The notes under the pieces are model-generated. The model was not told the origin of the DNA. It did not search any database and was given only the letters and a program-made list of their open reading frames with translations. From the NCBI GenBank assembly GCA_037445875.1, contig JBBIJR010000005.1:1-64000 (forward strand): a stretch of DNA of 64,000 nucleotides. The letters run 5' to 3'. This document shows, piece after piece, positions 19,122-28,384 of the stretch; the stretch's first letter is position 1, and the number at the start of each line of letters is the position of its first letter. The stretch comes from JBBIJR01 sp037445875. Its GTDB lineage: Bacteria; CLD3; SB21. Position numbers and translations under genes: made by a program.

Positions 19122-19655
19122 ATGAGAGTCGACCATCCCTTCCGTCAGGCTCTGCAAGAACATTCGATGAGTTCCGATAACGGCGGGTCGCCTTCCGCCC
19201 GGCCCAGGCCACCCTTGCTGATCATGTGGTGGCTGGGGATCATTTTTCTTGCGTTCTTTGGGATTCTATTTTCCGTTGTGGTCGGCGTTCAGTTCTTTTC
19301 GCCGGGCCCACCAGGTTCTGCCGGAGATACGGAGTCCCCGGTTCGCAAAGAGACGCTGCCGTTCGGCATCGCCGTTTGTTCCGTCGTACCCTTGGTTTCC
19401 GCCACGCTGCTGTTGGCGGAAGCCCTGCGAAGGAACCGAGCATATCGAAAGACGTTTGCGGAATGGGTGGAGCATGAGATCGTCCGGGCGGCGCATAAGG
19501 ATGCAATGCCGGTATCCGCCGTGGACGTGGCCATTCGTCTGTCCATCAAAGGCAGTGAAGCCCGAAGCGTCCTGGACGACATGGTCTCGCGAGGCTGGGC
19601 CGTGCCGACGAAGTTGGAGACGGGCCTCGTGGTCTATAGAATCCAGTCTCTGTGA
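19122..19655 (+). CDS. Membrane protein with C-terminal winged-helix-like region, function unknown
   Basis: About 177 residues. ATG at 19122 is used; ATG at 19167 or TTG at 19107 are also possible, and none has a strong ribosome-binding site. Two membrane segments are clear: LLIMWWLGIIFLAFFGILFSVVV and, after a short loop, FGIAVCSVVPLVSATLLLAEAL. The cytoplasmic tail ending with VDVAIRLSIKGSEARSVLDDMVSRG and WAVPTKLETGLVVYRI resembles a small winged-helix fold; this is inference. It lies behind a good promoter and its stop overlaps a possible GTG start of the next frame, so the two may be co-transcribed. Confidence 0.7.
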   Translation: MRVDHPFRQALQEHSMSSDNGGSPSARPRPPLLIMWWLGIIFLAFFGILFSVVVGVQFFSPGPPGSAGDTESPVRKETLPFGIAVCSVVPLVSATLLLAEALRRNRAYRKTFAEWVEHEIVRAAHKDAMPVSAVDVAIRLSIKGSEARSVLDDMVSRGWAVPTKLETGLVVYRIQSL

Positions 19656-19693
19656 GATCGAAATCAACGAAATACGAATTCGGAACTGTGGCG

Positions 19694-21769
19694 ATGCGTT
19701 CATCAGTCTTTTGGCTTGCTCTCGGCCTCGTTCTACCTGCTAACTTGAAAATCCCTTCAGAGTTCCCGGAAATTGTCTTTGTGAGCCGCAAGCCGATTGC
19801 CGGGCACAAAGGCACGCCCGGCATCGGTCCCGCCTATCGAACAGCGGCGGTAGGGGGAAGCCTGCTGCTACGGACCGCTGAGGGGTCTCTGACCGTACTT
19901 GTGGACAGCAATCAGCTGTTCGATGTAGCCGATCCGTCTGTGTCGTGGGACGGAGCGACCATTGTGTTTTCAGGACTCGCCCACCCCGACAGTCAATGGC
20001 GGATATATCGTATCCGGCGAGACGGAACAGGATTTGCGCAACTGACCTTCAGCGACCGTTCCATCGACCTGACCCGATTCGGCGCCTCGGCCTCGAAGTT
20101 CACCCGGTACGACGATTTTGACCCCTGTTTCCTTCCCGACGGGCGCATCGTATTCGCCAGTACGCGTTATCCATCCATTGCCTCCTACGGGGGTGTCCGC
20201 ACCAGCAACCTGTTTGTGACGAGCGAGGACGGTTCGACCGTGCAGCGCATCACGACGGAACGGAACGGCGCCGAGGAACCGACCGTCGATCCGGTAACGG
20301 GACGGATCGTATTCGCACGCTGGTGGACGAACGTGGACCGCCCCAGCAACATCACACGGACGGGTGTCAGCCGCAACGAGAATGAAGCTCTAACGGATGA
20401 TATCGCCAATGTGTGGCAAGCCATCACGATCAAGCCTGACGGCGGTGAACTCAGACTGTATGCGGGTTTTCCCAGGACCCGAGCCGGAATGCAGGCCTAC
20501 AAACCGGCTGTGATGAACGGCGGCCAGCTGCTGTGCGTGTATTCTGGGGAGCACTCGCTTCTGACAACTCCTGGGCCGACAGGTATCCGGTGGTTCAACA
20601 AGGGCGCGGACATCGAGCGACCTCTGGCGGGAGCCTCACTGGACGGAATAACGTCCGCCCCATCGGCCACAGATCCGGCGCCGATGGACGACAAGGAGTT
20701 TCTGTTTTCGTATGCTGAAGACGGCGCTGATTACGATATCTGGCTGGGTTCTCTCGAGTCGGGTGTGGTGCGAAAGATCGTTGGACTACCCGGGACGCTG
20801 GAACTGGATGCGCAGGTAGTTGCATCAAGGCCCGTCCCGCCGGTACTCTCGGACCTGCTACCGGGTCCGAGGACCGAATTGCCTCCAACGGAGGATCCGG
20901 CCACGCTGGACGAACTTGGCACGTTTCGTTTCGATTGCATGAATATATTCATGAATGGATCTGTCGATGAAATGATACCGGACGCCCCACGGATCGTCAA
21001 AGGAGCTCGCATCCGATTCTTCATGAATCCCCAGCGAACGGGCTCGGATGAACCCGACCCGTCCGTGCTGTTGAAGGACACGATTGTTTTTCCCGGCGGC
21101 AACATTCACGTCAGCGACATTCCGGCGGATGTGCCGCTCTTCGAACAGATCGTGGACAGTAATGGGAGAGTGCTGCTCACTTCCAGCGGGAGATTTGCCC
21201 ACGTCACCGGTTTCAATTTCGAGCGACCGGGTGCCGGAACGAAGTGCGTGGGTTGTCACACCGGACATTCGCTCTTGACGGTTCCCGTTAACAAGTCCAC
21301 GGCGTCCTGGTTCAATGCTGCCCCGTCGGCACGGGTCTCGGCCAGCTCCTTCTGCGTGGATCCCGACGGGACGGATTATCCACCGATTCGTGTCGTGGAC
21401 CGGCAGGCAGCTATCGGGATCGACACGTCCATCTGGCTGGCGGCCGGAAGGAAAAACCAGTGGATCGCCCTGCGGTGGGAACTTCCTATTGAAGTCAGAC
21501 AAATAGTTCTGTATCCTATATCAACTCCGGCCGGACAGGGCATCCGAATAGTGGAAGGTGATGTTGCTCTCTATTGTGACCAATCCCTGGTACGGACGTT
21601 TCCAGTTGTTGGCGGCACGCTAAGCCGGATTCAGGTCGACGTTGACGGCAGTCGAGTCGACTCGGTGGTAGTTTCGCTGCGCAAGACGGAAGGGCGATAT
21701 GGCAACCGACGGCTTCCCGGCCTGGCTGAGATCGAGGTTAGCGCACGTATTCCCTTGGACAATCTGTAA
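19694..21769 (+). CDS. Exported beta-propeller protein with a CxxCH haem-c-type site
   Basis: About 691 residues from ATG at 19694, which begins a signal peptide (MRSSVFWLALGLVLPANL); GTG at 19652 is an alternative that buries it. The first 450 residues carry PD40/TolB-like propeller repeats (FLPDGRIVFASTRYPS, DPVTGRIVFARWW, DKEFLFSYAEDGADYDIWL). Near residue 515 is GTKCVGCHTGHS, a single CxxCH as used to attach c-type haem. The last 120 residues (WIALRWELPIEVRQIVLYP to GLAEIEVSARI) look like a discoidin/F5-8-type beta sandwich. The arrangement recalls propeller proteins related to the hydrazine synthase alpha subunit, but only loosely. Haem binding is inferred from the motif. Confidence 0.75.
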   Translation: MRSSVFWLALGLVLPANLKIPSEFPEIVFVSRKPIAGHKGTPGIGPAYRTAAVGGSLLLRTAEGSLTVLVDSNQLFDVADPSVSWDGATIVFSGLAHPDSQWRIYRIRRDGTGFAQLTFSDRSIDLTRFGASASKFTRYDDFDPCFLPDGRIVFASTRYPSIASYGGVRTSNLFVTSEDGSTVQRITTERNGAEEPTVDPVTGRIVFARWWTNVDRPSNITRTGVSRNENEALTDDIANVWQAITIKPDGGELRLYAGFPRTRAGMQAYKPAVMNGGQLLCVYSGEHSLLTTPGPTGIRWFNKGADIERPLAGASLDGITSAPSATDPAPMDDKEFLFSYAEDGADYDIWLGSLESGVVRKIVGLPGTLELDAQVVASRPVPPVLSDLLPGPRTELPPTEDPATLDELGTFRFDCMNIFMNGSVDEMIPDAPRIVKGARIRFFMNPQRTGSDEPDPSVLLKDTIVFPGGNIHVSDIPADVPLFEQIVDSNGRVLLTSSGRFAHVTGFNFERPGAGTKCVGCHTGHSLLTVPVNKSTASWFNAAPSARVSASSFCVDPDGTDYPPIRVVDRQAAIGIDTSIWLAAGRKNQWIALRWELPIEVRQIVLYPISTPAGQGIRIVEGDVALYCDQSLVRTFPVVGGTLSRIQVDVDGSRVDSVVVSLRKTEGRYGNRRLPGLAEIEVSARIPLDNL

Positions 21770-21809
21770 AAAACATGAGTATTATCCATATTACTAAGGA
21801 CTTCAAGAT

Positions 21810-24800
21810 ATGAAGCCATGGTTTACAGCGCTTCTGTTCTGTGTGTTCGCCGGCTCACTGCATGCACAGGGATTCTATAGTGTGCACTCCCCGGATGGAC
21901 AGACCGTTTGGGCGGCCGGGAAGACCGGATTGATCTGGCGATCGACCGACGGCGGCTCCAACTGGCAGAATTTCTCTACGGGAAGCGCCAACCTCAGGAG
22001 CCTCTTCACGCGAGACCAACGCGTTTGGATTGTCGGTGATGGAGGCACCTTTCTTTACTCGTCAAACGGAGCCGGATCCTGGTCGCAACAGATCCTCGCC
22101 GGAGGCACTAACCTCCGAGCCATCACTTTCGCCGACTCCTTGAACGGTTGGATTGGCGGCGATAACGGCCTGGTCCTCAAGACGACCGACGGGGGCGAGA
22201 ACTGGTATGCGCTCAGCACGGGAGACGGCCACCATCTCTACGCCGTTGCTGCAAGGGATGAGATGGTTGTTTTTGCGGCCGGTCAACAAGGCACACTACT
22301 CAAGACCACAAACGGAGGGAACACGTGGATTTCAGCCGGCCATCCCCAGTGGCAGCTCACCATTTACTCGGTCAGTGTCCGGGACTCACTGGTGTTCGTA
22401 GCGGGAGCGGATGGCTTCTGCTACCGTGGACGCGTGGACAACGGGTCATGGCAGGCGCTGAACTTCAAGACCGAATCCCGGTCGGACGTCAATAAGGTAC
22501 ATGCTTTGTCGACAGACACGGTCTTCTTTGTTGGGGGCGGAGGTTTCATACGGAAAACCGTGGACAAGGGCAGTTCGTATCAGTGGGGAGTTCATAACCT
22601 CCACGCGCGTCTGGTGGACGTGTTTTTCGTCACCTCGTCTCGCGGTTGGGCGTGTTCGGACAAAAACAACGCCCTGCTGAGAACCACGGATGGTGGGGCG
22701 ACGTGGCAACTCCCGCAGGGGACGACGGTTTCTTACTCCTGGTCTCAAAAGCTCTCCGGGGGCTCGATCGGCTCCACCTTCATGATCAACCCATTGAACA
22801 AGAATCACATCTATGTCGTCCTTGGCAACAACATCTACATGAGCGCTGATCTGGGGGAGTCATGGATTCAAACCGCTACCATCACAGGAGGCGGCTCGTC
22901 AACACACTCCTTCTACATTTCCAGCAAGGATACCAATATCTACCTTGCGGCGTCGGCTTCGTTCAGTTCAGGTGACCGGATCATGCGCAGCACAAATCGG
23001 GGTCAGACCTGGCAGAATGTAATTCAACGCAATTTCACAAGTTACGGTATGCCACTGGAAGTTAATCCTAACTATCCAGACACGGTCCTCTTCTTGCCAG
23101 ACGGAACGTCAGGGGACAACGGTGTCGTGTATGTATCGGGTGACTTTGGGGAAACGTGGGACACGCTGGCCCAGGCTCAGTTTCGAAGTCCGTGCGACAT
23201 CGTGTATGTTCCTGACAGCACCAATATCCTGTACGTTGGCGATGGTGTGACCGGAAGCGGCCAGGGGCAGATGTTCCGGTCGACCAACGGCGGCCTAACA
23301 TGGACCCTCATCTACACGAACTCAGCTGCCTCGGAAATCCCGATGATCTCGATATCGCCGTTGAAAAAGGAACGGGCGTTCGCGACTGCATGGAGTTCCT
23401 CCGGCGGCCCCTTCGGTGGATTCATGCGAACGACGGACTATGGCGTGGGCTGGGGTCAGGTTGCCAGTACGAATTCCACCTGGGGAACCGACATTGCAAG
23501 GGACGACCCCAACGTCGTGATGTACGGCGTGTATGGCGGCTCGACCTCGTACCTGTCCACGAACGGCGGAACGTCCTTCTCCACGTCAAGCCTTAGTGGA
23601 TCGAACTCGGGGATTCTCTGCTATGACCGAGCGACGTTTCTCGCCCAACAGACCGGCGGCGTGTCGAAGTATTCCATTACTTACACCGTTCCGGTTACAC
23701 AGGGTCAGAGCATGGTGGTACTGTCGCCGAATGGCGGGGAGAACTGGCAGTACAACTCGTTACAAAACATCACATGGGGTTCAGCCGGCGTCAGTAATGT
23801 CAGGATCGAATACCGGGTGGGATCCGGCTCTTCGCAGACCATTGTCTCGAGTACGCCGGCGGCAACGGGCAGCTATTCGTGGACCGTGCCGAATATCAAG
23901 TCCACGCAGGTGCGGATCCTGATCTCTGATGCTGCCGACGGAACGCCTATCGATTCCAGCAACGGTTTTTTCACGATTTCCGTGCCGGAGATCCTGGCCT
24001 CTAGAACATCCGTGGGTTTCGGAACCGTTGGAGTCGGCGAGTGGATGGAGGACACGATTCGAATCCACAATCCTGGCACCGCGACACTGGTCGTTACGGA
24101 TGCATACCTCCCACCCGGGTCATTTTCGGTCAGCCGAACATCCTTCACTGTTCCGGCAGGCGGATCGGACACTCTCACGGTTGCTTTCGCACCGATTTCG
24201 GCTTCTGCCTATTCCGACACGCTGAGGTTTGCGGTCAATGCACCTACCGATCCCTACGAAGTCCTATTGTCGGGGAACGGGACGTCCTCGGCCTATCTAA
24301 CGTTGGAAGCGCCAGGAGGAGGCGAGGCCTGGTCCGCCATGAGTGTCCAAACGATACGCTGGGACGGTGCACTCATGGACAGTGTAGCTCTGTTCTATCG
24401 CTTGTCCGATACGGATCCGTGGCGGCTGATCAGCGGATCCAATCCGGCCTCTCCTGAATGTTACGAGTGGGTTGTTCCCTCAGAGCCCACTGCAGAGGCA
24501 AGGGTCCTGGTTTCAGGACGGCCGGGTGTTCTTCCCTCGGATTCAAGCCANNNNNNNNNNCTTCTCGATCACTGCGGCCATGCTCGTCACAGAGGCGGCC
24601 TTAGACCTTGGAACAGTCATGGTGGGGCAGACAGGATCCGATACGATACGCCTTCTCAACGCCGGAACGGAAACACTGTCAATTGCAGACGCCTCCACAA
24701 CAAGCCCATTCTTCGTGTCCCGTTCCTCCCTGGACATAGCGTCCGGAGCTTCAGATACGCTGACAGTATCGTTCACCCCTTCAGCGGTTGGGCCATACAA

Positions 24801-25182
24801 CGGCGTTCTGGTCTTCCTCAGTAACTCCATCTCGGCTCCAGACACGGTCGAGCTGATTGGCACAGGGATCCCGGTAACTTCCGTGGAAGGACCATCCGTT
24901 GCTCGTTCTTTCAAACTGCTGCAAAACCAACCAAATCCTTTCAATCCGACAACCGAGATCCAATACGAAATACCGGCGGCAGGGGTCGTCCAGCTCAAGG
25001 TTTATAATACACTTGGCCAGGAAGTTGCGACCCTTGTGGATCAGTACCAGCCCGCTGGCAGCTACAGAATACTATTTAATAGCCAGAATTCCCATGGAGC
25101 CCCCTTGTCCAGCGGCCTGTACTTCTACCGGTTGCAGTTCGGAGACCGTGTGGCGAGCAAGAAGATGATTCTGATGAAATAG
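21810..25182 (+). CDS. T9SS-secreted BNR/Ycf48-like propeller protein (interrupted by a scaffold gap)
   Basis: The signal peptide is MKPWFTALLFCVFAGSLHAQ. Repeats of the type STDGGSNWQNF, TTDGGENWYAL, TTNGGNTWISA and STNGGLTWTLI run to about residue 620 and form sortilin/Ycf48-like propellers. Then come an Ig-like domain (SPNGGENWQYNSLQNITWG), an ASH/choice-of-anchor-D domain (VGFGTVGVGEWMEDTIRIHNPG), a second pair of such domains, and a C-terminal T9SS type A sorting domain (QNQPNPFNPTTEIQYEIP to SSGLYFYRLQFGD and a basic tail). Ten N at 24551-24560 break the frame. The two halves belong to one protein, because the sequence before the gap ends an Ig-like domain and the next ASH domain begins directly after it. 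Confidence 0.88.
24551..24560. other. Assembly gap (10 N)
   Basis: A run of ten N, a conventional scaffold-gap placeholder, inside the secreted propeller gene. The flanking protein frames join only if the true gap length is a multiple of three. By analogy with the earlier module boundary (DSSNGFFTISVPEI against DSS-gap-FSITAAM) the missing piece may be only a few codons. Confidence 0.95.
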
Positions 25183-25188
25183 TATCAT

Positions 25189-26091
25189 ATGACTACGGGA
25201 GAACTTAAAGATCCTGATTACAAATCACCTAGGTTAGGACAGCCACGCGTCGAGATGCGATCAGTGCTGCCGGTCATCATTGTCTCTTTGGGAGTACTCG
25301 CATCCGGCTTTGTTCTATCCGGAGGTGGTTATGCCGGGTATACGAGGAAGCCGGGTAGCATCTTCCCGGGTTGCTTGTGCCACGGCAATGCCGATGGTAT
25401 TCCGAATGCCGATACTCGAGTGTGGATCGAAGGTCCAGACTCAGTATGGACAGGCATGGAGTACTACTACGCAGTAAAGGTTAGCAAGGATTCATTGGTC
25501 GCAGCAGGATTTGACGCTGCTGTTTTTTTGGGGGATGTGGACACAGTGCAGGGTGAAGGAACACGCTTGGACGAAATACCCCGGGAAGTCGTTCACAGCT
25601 TTCCGAAAGCGGCCACGTCTGGCGACACAATCTCGTGGTCTTTTCTCTACCGGGCACCAGATGCACCCGCGACGGACACGATTTATGCTACCGGCAATGC
25701 CGTGAATCTCAGCGGGGATCCAGATTCCGGCGACATTTGGAACTTCGCGGACGAGCTACTGGTTCGCGTTATGCAGAATCCCAACTCGATTCGGAACCCG
25801 GCTCTGGCAGCGTCGGACTTCGAGCTCAAAGGCAACTACCCCAACCCATTCAACCCATCCACAGTGATTCGATACCGGCTTTCCCACACGACGCGAGTAA
25901 CACTTAAGATATACAATAGTTTGGGATCGGAAGTACTTGTTCTGGTCAACCAAGTCGAGCCGAATGGTGAGCACGATGCGCACTGGGACGGACGCGATGG
26001 AAGAGGCCGACCTGCGAGCTCTGGTGTCTACTTCTACCGACTCGAATCGTCCTCGTTTTCCCAAACCAGGAAAATGCTCCTTCTGAGATAA
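25189..26091 (+). CDS. T9SS-secreted protein with choice-of-anchor-V-like domain
   Basis: 300 residues from ATG at 25189; ATG at 25255 gives a cleaner signal peptide (MRSVLPVIIVSLGVLASGFVLSGG) and may be the true start. The N-terminal region GYAGYTRKPGSIFPGCLCHGN and the following beta-rich 110 residues resemble the choice-of-anchor-V/reelin-like domain, although the motif is CxCH, not the CxxCH of covalent haem sites. The C terminus is a T9SS type A sorting domain: GNYPNPFNPSTVIRYRLS, then SSGVYFYRLESSSFSQTRKMLLLR-like tail residues. It follows the larger cargo gene by six bases, and both probably leave the cell through the SprA pore. Confidence 0.85.
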   Translation: MTTGELKDPDYKSPRLGQPRVEMRSVLPVIIVSLGVLASGFVLSGGGYAGYTRKPGSIFPGCLCHGNADGIPNADTRVWIEGPDSVWTGMEYYYAVKVSKDSLVAAGFDAAVFLGDVDTVQGEGTRLDEIPREVVHSFPKAATSGDTISWSFLYRAPDAPATDTIYATGNAVNLSGDPDSGDIWNFADELLVRVMQNPNSIRNPALAASDFELKGNYPNPFNPSTVIRYRLSHTTRVTLKIYNSLGSEVLVLVNQVEPNGEHDAHWDGRDGRGRPASSGVYFYRLESSSFSQTRKMLLLR

Positions 26092-26479
26092 GACTGCGTC
26101 TGTGGAGCATGCTCCGCATGTATGCTTTTCAAGGCCAGTCGGATAACTTGCTGAGGTTTCTCTCCCACCGATCCCGGGGGCGTACATTCCTATTGAAAAA
26201 TGAATATTCCGGCGATCTGTGTTGTTTCTCCTCTTATTCCCATGATCTTCAGTTAATAACGGTGACGTATGTTACTGTGAGCGGACGTTCAAGAACCTGT
26301 CGTTTTTCAATGGAGCGGACAATCGGGCAAGACAAAGTCATGCCGGGTAACGGCGCAAGGTGCCAGTCGCCTAAGCGTAAGTCTATTGAACCAAGACGTC
26401 CCCGTCAAGACGGATCGGGCCAGACAGCCTTCAAGGGTTCGCGTAACGGACAGGCAGGGGTAGGTAGGAGCGGCCGGTC
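26092..26479. other. Intergenic stretch without a recognisable gene
   Basis: No reading frame here looks protein-like. It starts with a 12-base palindrome GGAGCATGCTCC (26104-26115) just after the cargo gene, too T-poor to be a confident terminator. AT-rich sequence around 26190-26280 could hold a promoter for the small gene that follows, but no clear -35/-10 pair was found. Confidence 0.5.
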
Positions 26480-26688
26480 GTGGCATCAACACAAGTAAGG
26501 GAGTACTTTAAGTCAACCTCCACTATCCGCAAAACGGCGCCTTTCAGTTCCTGTGCAACATCGTCGAGAGACCTGGGTTCACCCATGCGGCGTTTTCAAA
26601 GGCGGATAGTGTGCGAACAGGGATACAACCTGAGGATCTGGAAAAGGAGGGTTCGTGGCTGGAGAATCACTTGGAACTTCACAAGTGA
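26480..26688 (+). pseudogene. Small frameshifted gene, function unknown
   Basis: A GTG at 26480 has TAGGAG nine bases upstream and opens MASTQVREYFK. The frame then degenerates, but a minus-one shift at about 26511 (TACTTTAAG; one base apparently missing) continues as VNLHYPQNGAFQFLCNIVER, then PGFTHAAFSKADSVRTGIQ and PEDLEKEGSWLENHLELHK before a stop at 26688. The joined product would be about 70 residues. It is not recognised. It converges on the nitronate monooxygenase gene. The natural-looking amino acid composition and the ribosome-binding site are the only support. Confidence 0.45.
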
Positions 26689-26699
26689 GTCAAGGTGCC

Positions 26700-27710
26700 T
26701 CACTCCGCCCGAATGGGTTCCCCGCCGGATGGCACGAGCGCAACGGACACAAGACGCTCTATGATAGACCGTACGGATTCGATGGTTCTGATCTTCGCAA
26801 CGCTCTTTCCGGCCTGATAGTAATCCTGGGAACTGAGTGCTCCGCTCATGGAAGACCGTTTCAATCGGCGAATGGAACGCAGCGCGTAGATCATTCGCAT
26901 GATTCGCTTCAGGCGGCGGTGCGTTAGCATCCATCGTGCCAGCGGTCCCGCCCGCAAGCCGACGCTCTCCACGTGCGGGGTTCGGATAACCGAGAGCGGC
27001 ACACCCGTAACACGCTCCGTCAGCACGATATCGTCTTCGGTCGCCCGGATGATGGCTTTCTTGTAGTCCTCATGAGCCGTACATTCGACGGATGCTATAA
27101 ACCGTGTTGCCATCAGGACAGCGTCGTAACCCGACTGCAAAGCGCGGAAGAAGTCCTGTTCGTCACCGATACCGCCGCCGCAGACAAGGGGCAGACCCGT
27201 GTCCTCCAAAACGTCGAGCAGACGCTGATGGCTAAGGTGTCCCGCGTGGCCCCCCGCGCGGTCGTTGATGGCAATCAGACCATCGACACCCGCATCCACA
27301 GCCTTCAACGCCCATTTTCGCTCTGTGACTTTGTGGTACACGACTCCCCCGAATGGATGAACCTTCTGCACTACCCAGGCAGGATTGCCCAATGCCGTGT
27401 CGAAGAATCGAATGCCCTCTTCGAGCGCGATCTCGATCCACGACTGGATACGTTCCCGGTACGCTCGCGACGAGCTTTCAATCGTGGCGTTGAGGCCGAC
27501 CGGCTTGGACGTAAGGGAACGAATGAAACGCAAGCCCTTGCGAAAATCGTATCCGTGGACGTATGTGAGGGAAAGGGGTTGGACGATGCCCAGTCCGCCT
27601 GCTTCGGAAACCGCCGCAACCAGCTCGGGATTGCTGCAGGGAAACATCGCTCCGCAAACAATCGGATAGGGGACGCCGGCGTGCCGTGTGAAGCGAGTCT
27701 GCAGGTCCAT
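26700..27710 (-). CDS. Nitronate monooxygenase family protein (NPD/2-nitropropane dioxygenase-like)
   Basis: A 336-residue FMN-dependent TIM barrel. Family features: N-terminal PIVCGAMFPCSNPELVAAVSEAGGLGIV (shown in part), the central AGVDGLIAINDRAGGHAGH block carrying the catalytic-region His, and the phosphate-binding LVCGGGIGDEQDF followed by GYDAVLMATRFIA. Members oxidise nitronates or act as enoyl-ACP reductases (FabK-like), so the substrate is uncertain. Its ATG directly abuts the stop of the DUF4442-like gene upstream, giving a two-gene operon. Confidence 0.88.
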   Translation of the reverse strand: MDLQTRFTRHAGVPYPIVCGAMFPCSNPELVAAVSEAGGLGIVQPLSLTYVHGYDFRKGLRFIRSLTSKPVGLNATIESSSRAYRERIQSWIEIALEEGIRFFDTALGNPAWVVQKVHPFGGVVYHKVTERKWALKAVDAGVDGLIAINDRAGGHAGHLSHQRLLDVLEDTGLPLVCGGGIGDEQDFFRALQSGYDAVLMATRFIASVECTAHEDYKKAIIRATEDDIVLTERVTGVPLSVIRTPHVESVGLRAGPLARWMLTHRRLKRIMRMIYALRSIRRLKRSSMSGALSSQDYYQAGKSVAKIRTIESVRSIIERLVSVALVPSGGEPIRAE

Positions 27711-28211
27711 TCAGTCTCTCTTCCTCGGACCAACGAGTGAGCTCAAGACGGCGATTGCGACGGTATCGCCTCCGGCGTCCCGGGCGGTCACATGAATATC
27801 CACCTCCCGACGGTCGCTCGTTTCGATCACTTCCGTGAGGCTTTCACCGATCAATGTTCCCCGGCCCTTTTTCAGGTACTGCACCGTAAGCGCCTTGACT
27901 ATAAAACGGGCATGATCGGGAAGTCCGCATACCATCGCGAGGTTTCCCGTGAACTCTGCGAGGTTGGCAATGGCAACCGCATGGATGGAATCCAGGTGGT
28001 TTCGCACTCTTCTGCGGTCGCGGAGCCGGACTCGGGCGTATCCCGGACGCAGTTCTTCTACGCGGGACCGCATACTGCCCGTGTAAGGAATGTACAGACC
28101 CAGCGCCGCACTGAACAAGACTTTGCCGCCGGGCAAAACGCTGAGCCTTCTCCACGAGCGGTGAAGCCGATTACGCGTCTCCTCCTGTACGTAGCCGTCG
28201 GATCGTGCCAT
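27711..28211 (-). CDS. DUF4442-like hotdog-fold protein (possible thioesterase)
   Basis: About 166 residues from ATG at 28211 (TTG at 28238 is an alternative). The block RLRDRRRVRNHLDSIHAVAIANLAE, shown here as its core RNHLDSIHAVAIANLAEFTG, is the hallmark of DUF4442 hotdog proteins related to acyl-CoA thioesterases; it packs a long helix against a beta sheet. Substrate unknown. It is transcribed with the nitronate monooxygenase gene, which it abuts, suggesting a shared lipid or acyl-group function. Confidence 0.72.
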   Translation of the reverse strand: MARSDGYVQEETRNRLHRSWRRLSVLPGGKVLFSAALGLYIPYTGSMRSRVEELRPGYARVRLRDRRRVRNHLDSIHAVAIANLAEFTGNLAMVCGLPDHARFIVKALTVQYLKKGRGTLIGESLTEVIETSDRREVDIHVTARDAGGDTVAIAVLSSLVGPRKRD

Positions 28212-28348
28212 CGGCCTCCAGAGAATCGGTTCGATCAAAGGATGGTGGAGTGGGAAATGACCGGTATTCCCCTCGCGGGAGACATCATACGAAAACGCCG
28301 ACTTTCTTTCAAGGACGGATTTCGGATCACAAGCACGTCATACCGCCA

Positions 28349-28377
28349 TTGAATTTGGCACTTCTTTTTGCTATCCT
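28349..28377 (+). promoter_or_regulatory. Candidate promoter for dusB, possibly leaderless
   Basis: TTGAAT (28349-28354), 17 bases, TATCCT (28372-28377). The predicted transcription start falls at or next to the dusB ATG at 28385, and there is no ribosome-binding site, so the message may be leaderless. Confidence 0.35.
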
Positions 28378-28384
28378 TACTCGT

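Noticed and set aside
25370..25390. Haem-c attachment site in the GCLCHG motif
   Set aside because: The spacing is CxCH, not CxxCH, so covalent haem attachment is not expected.
26431..26586. 51-codon minus-strand frame MGEPRSLDDVAQELKG...
   Set aside because: No ribosome-binding site, and it is antisense to the better-supported small plus-strand gene at 26480-26688.
26521..26611. Ten-base inverted repeat CACTATCCGC / GCGGATAGTG as possible mobile-element ends
   Set aside because: Only 71 bases apart, inside the small gene, with no target duplication or transposase.
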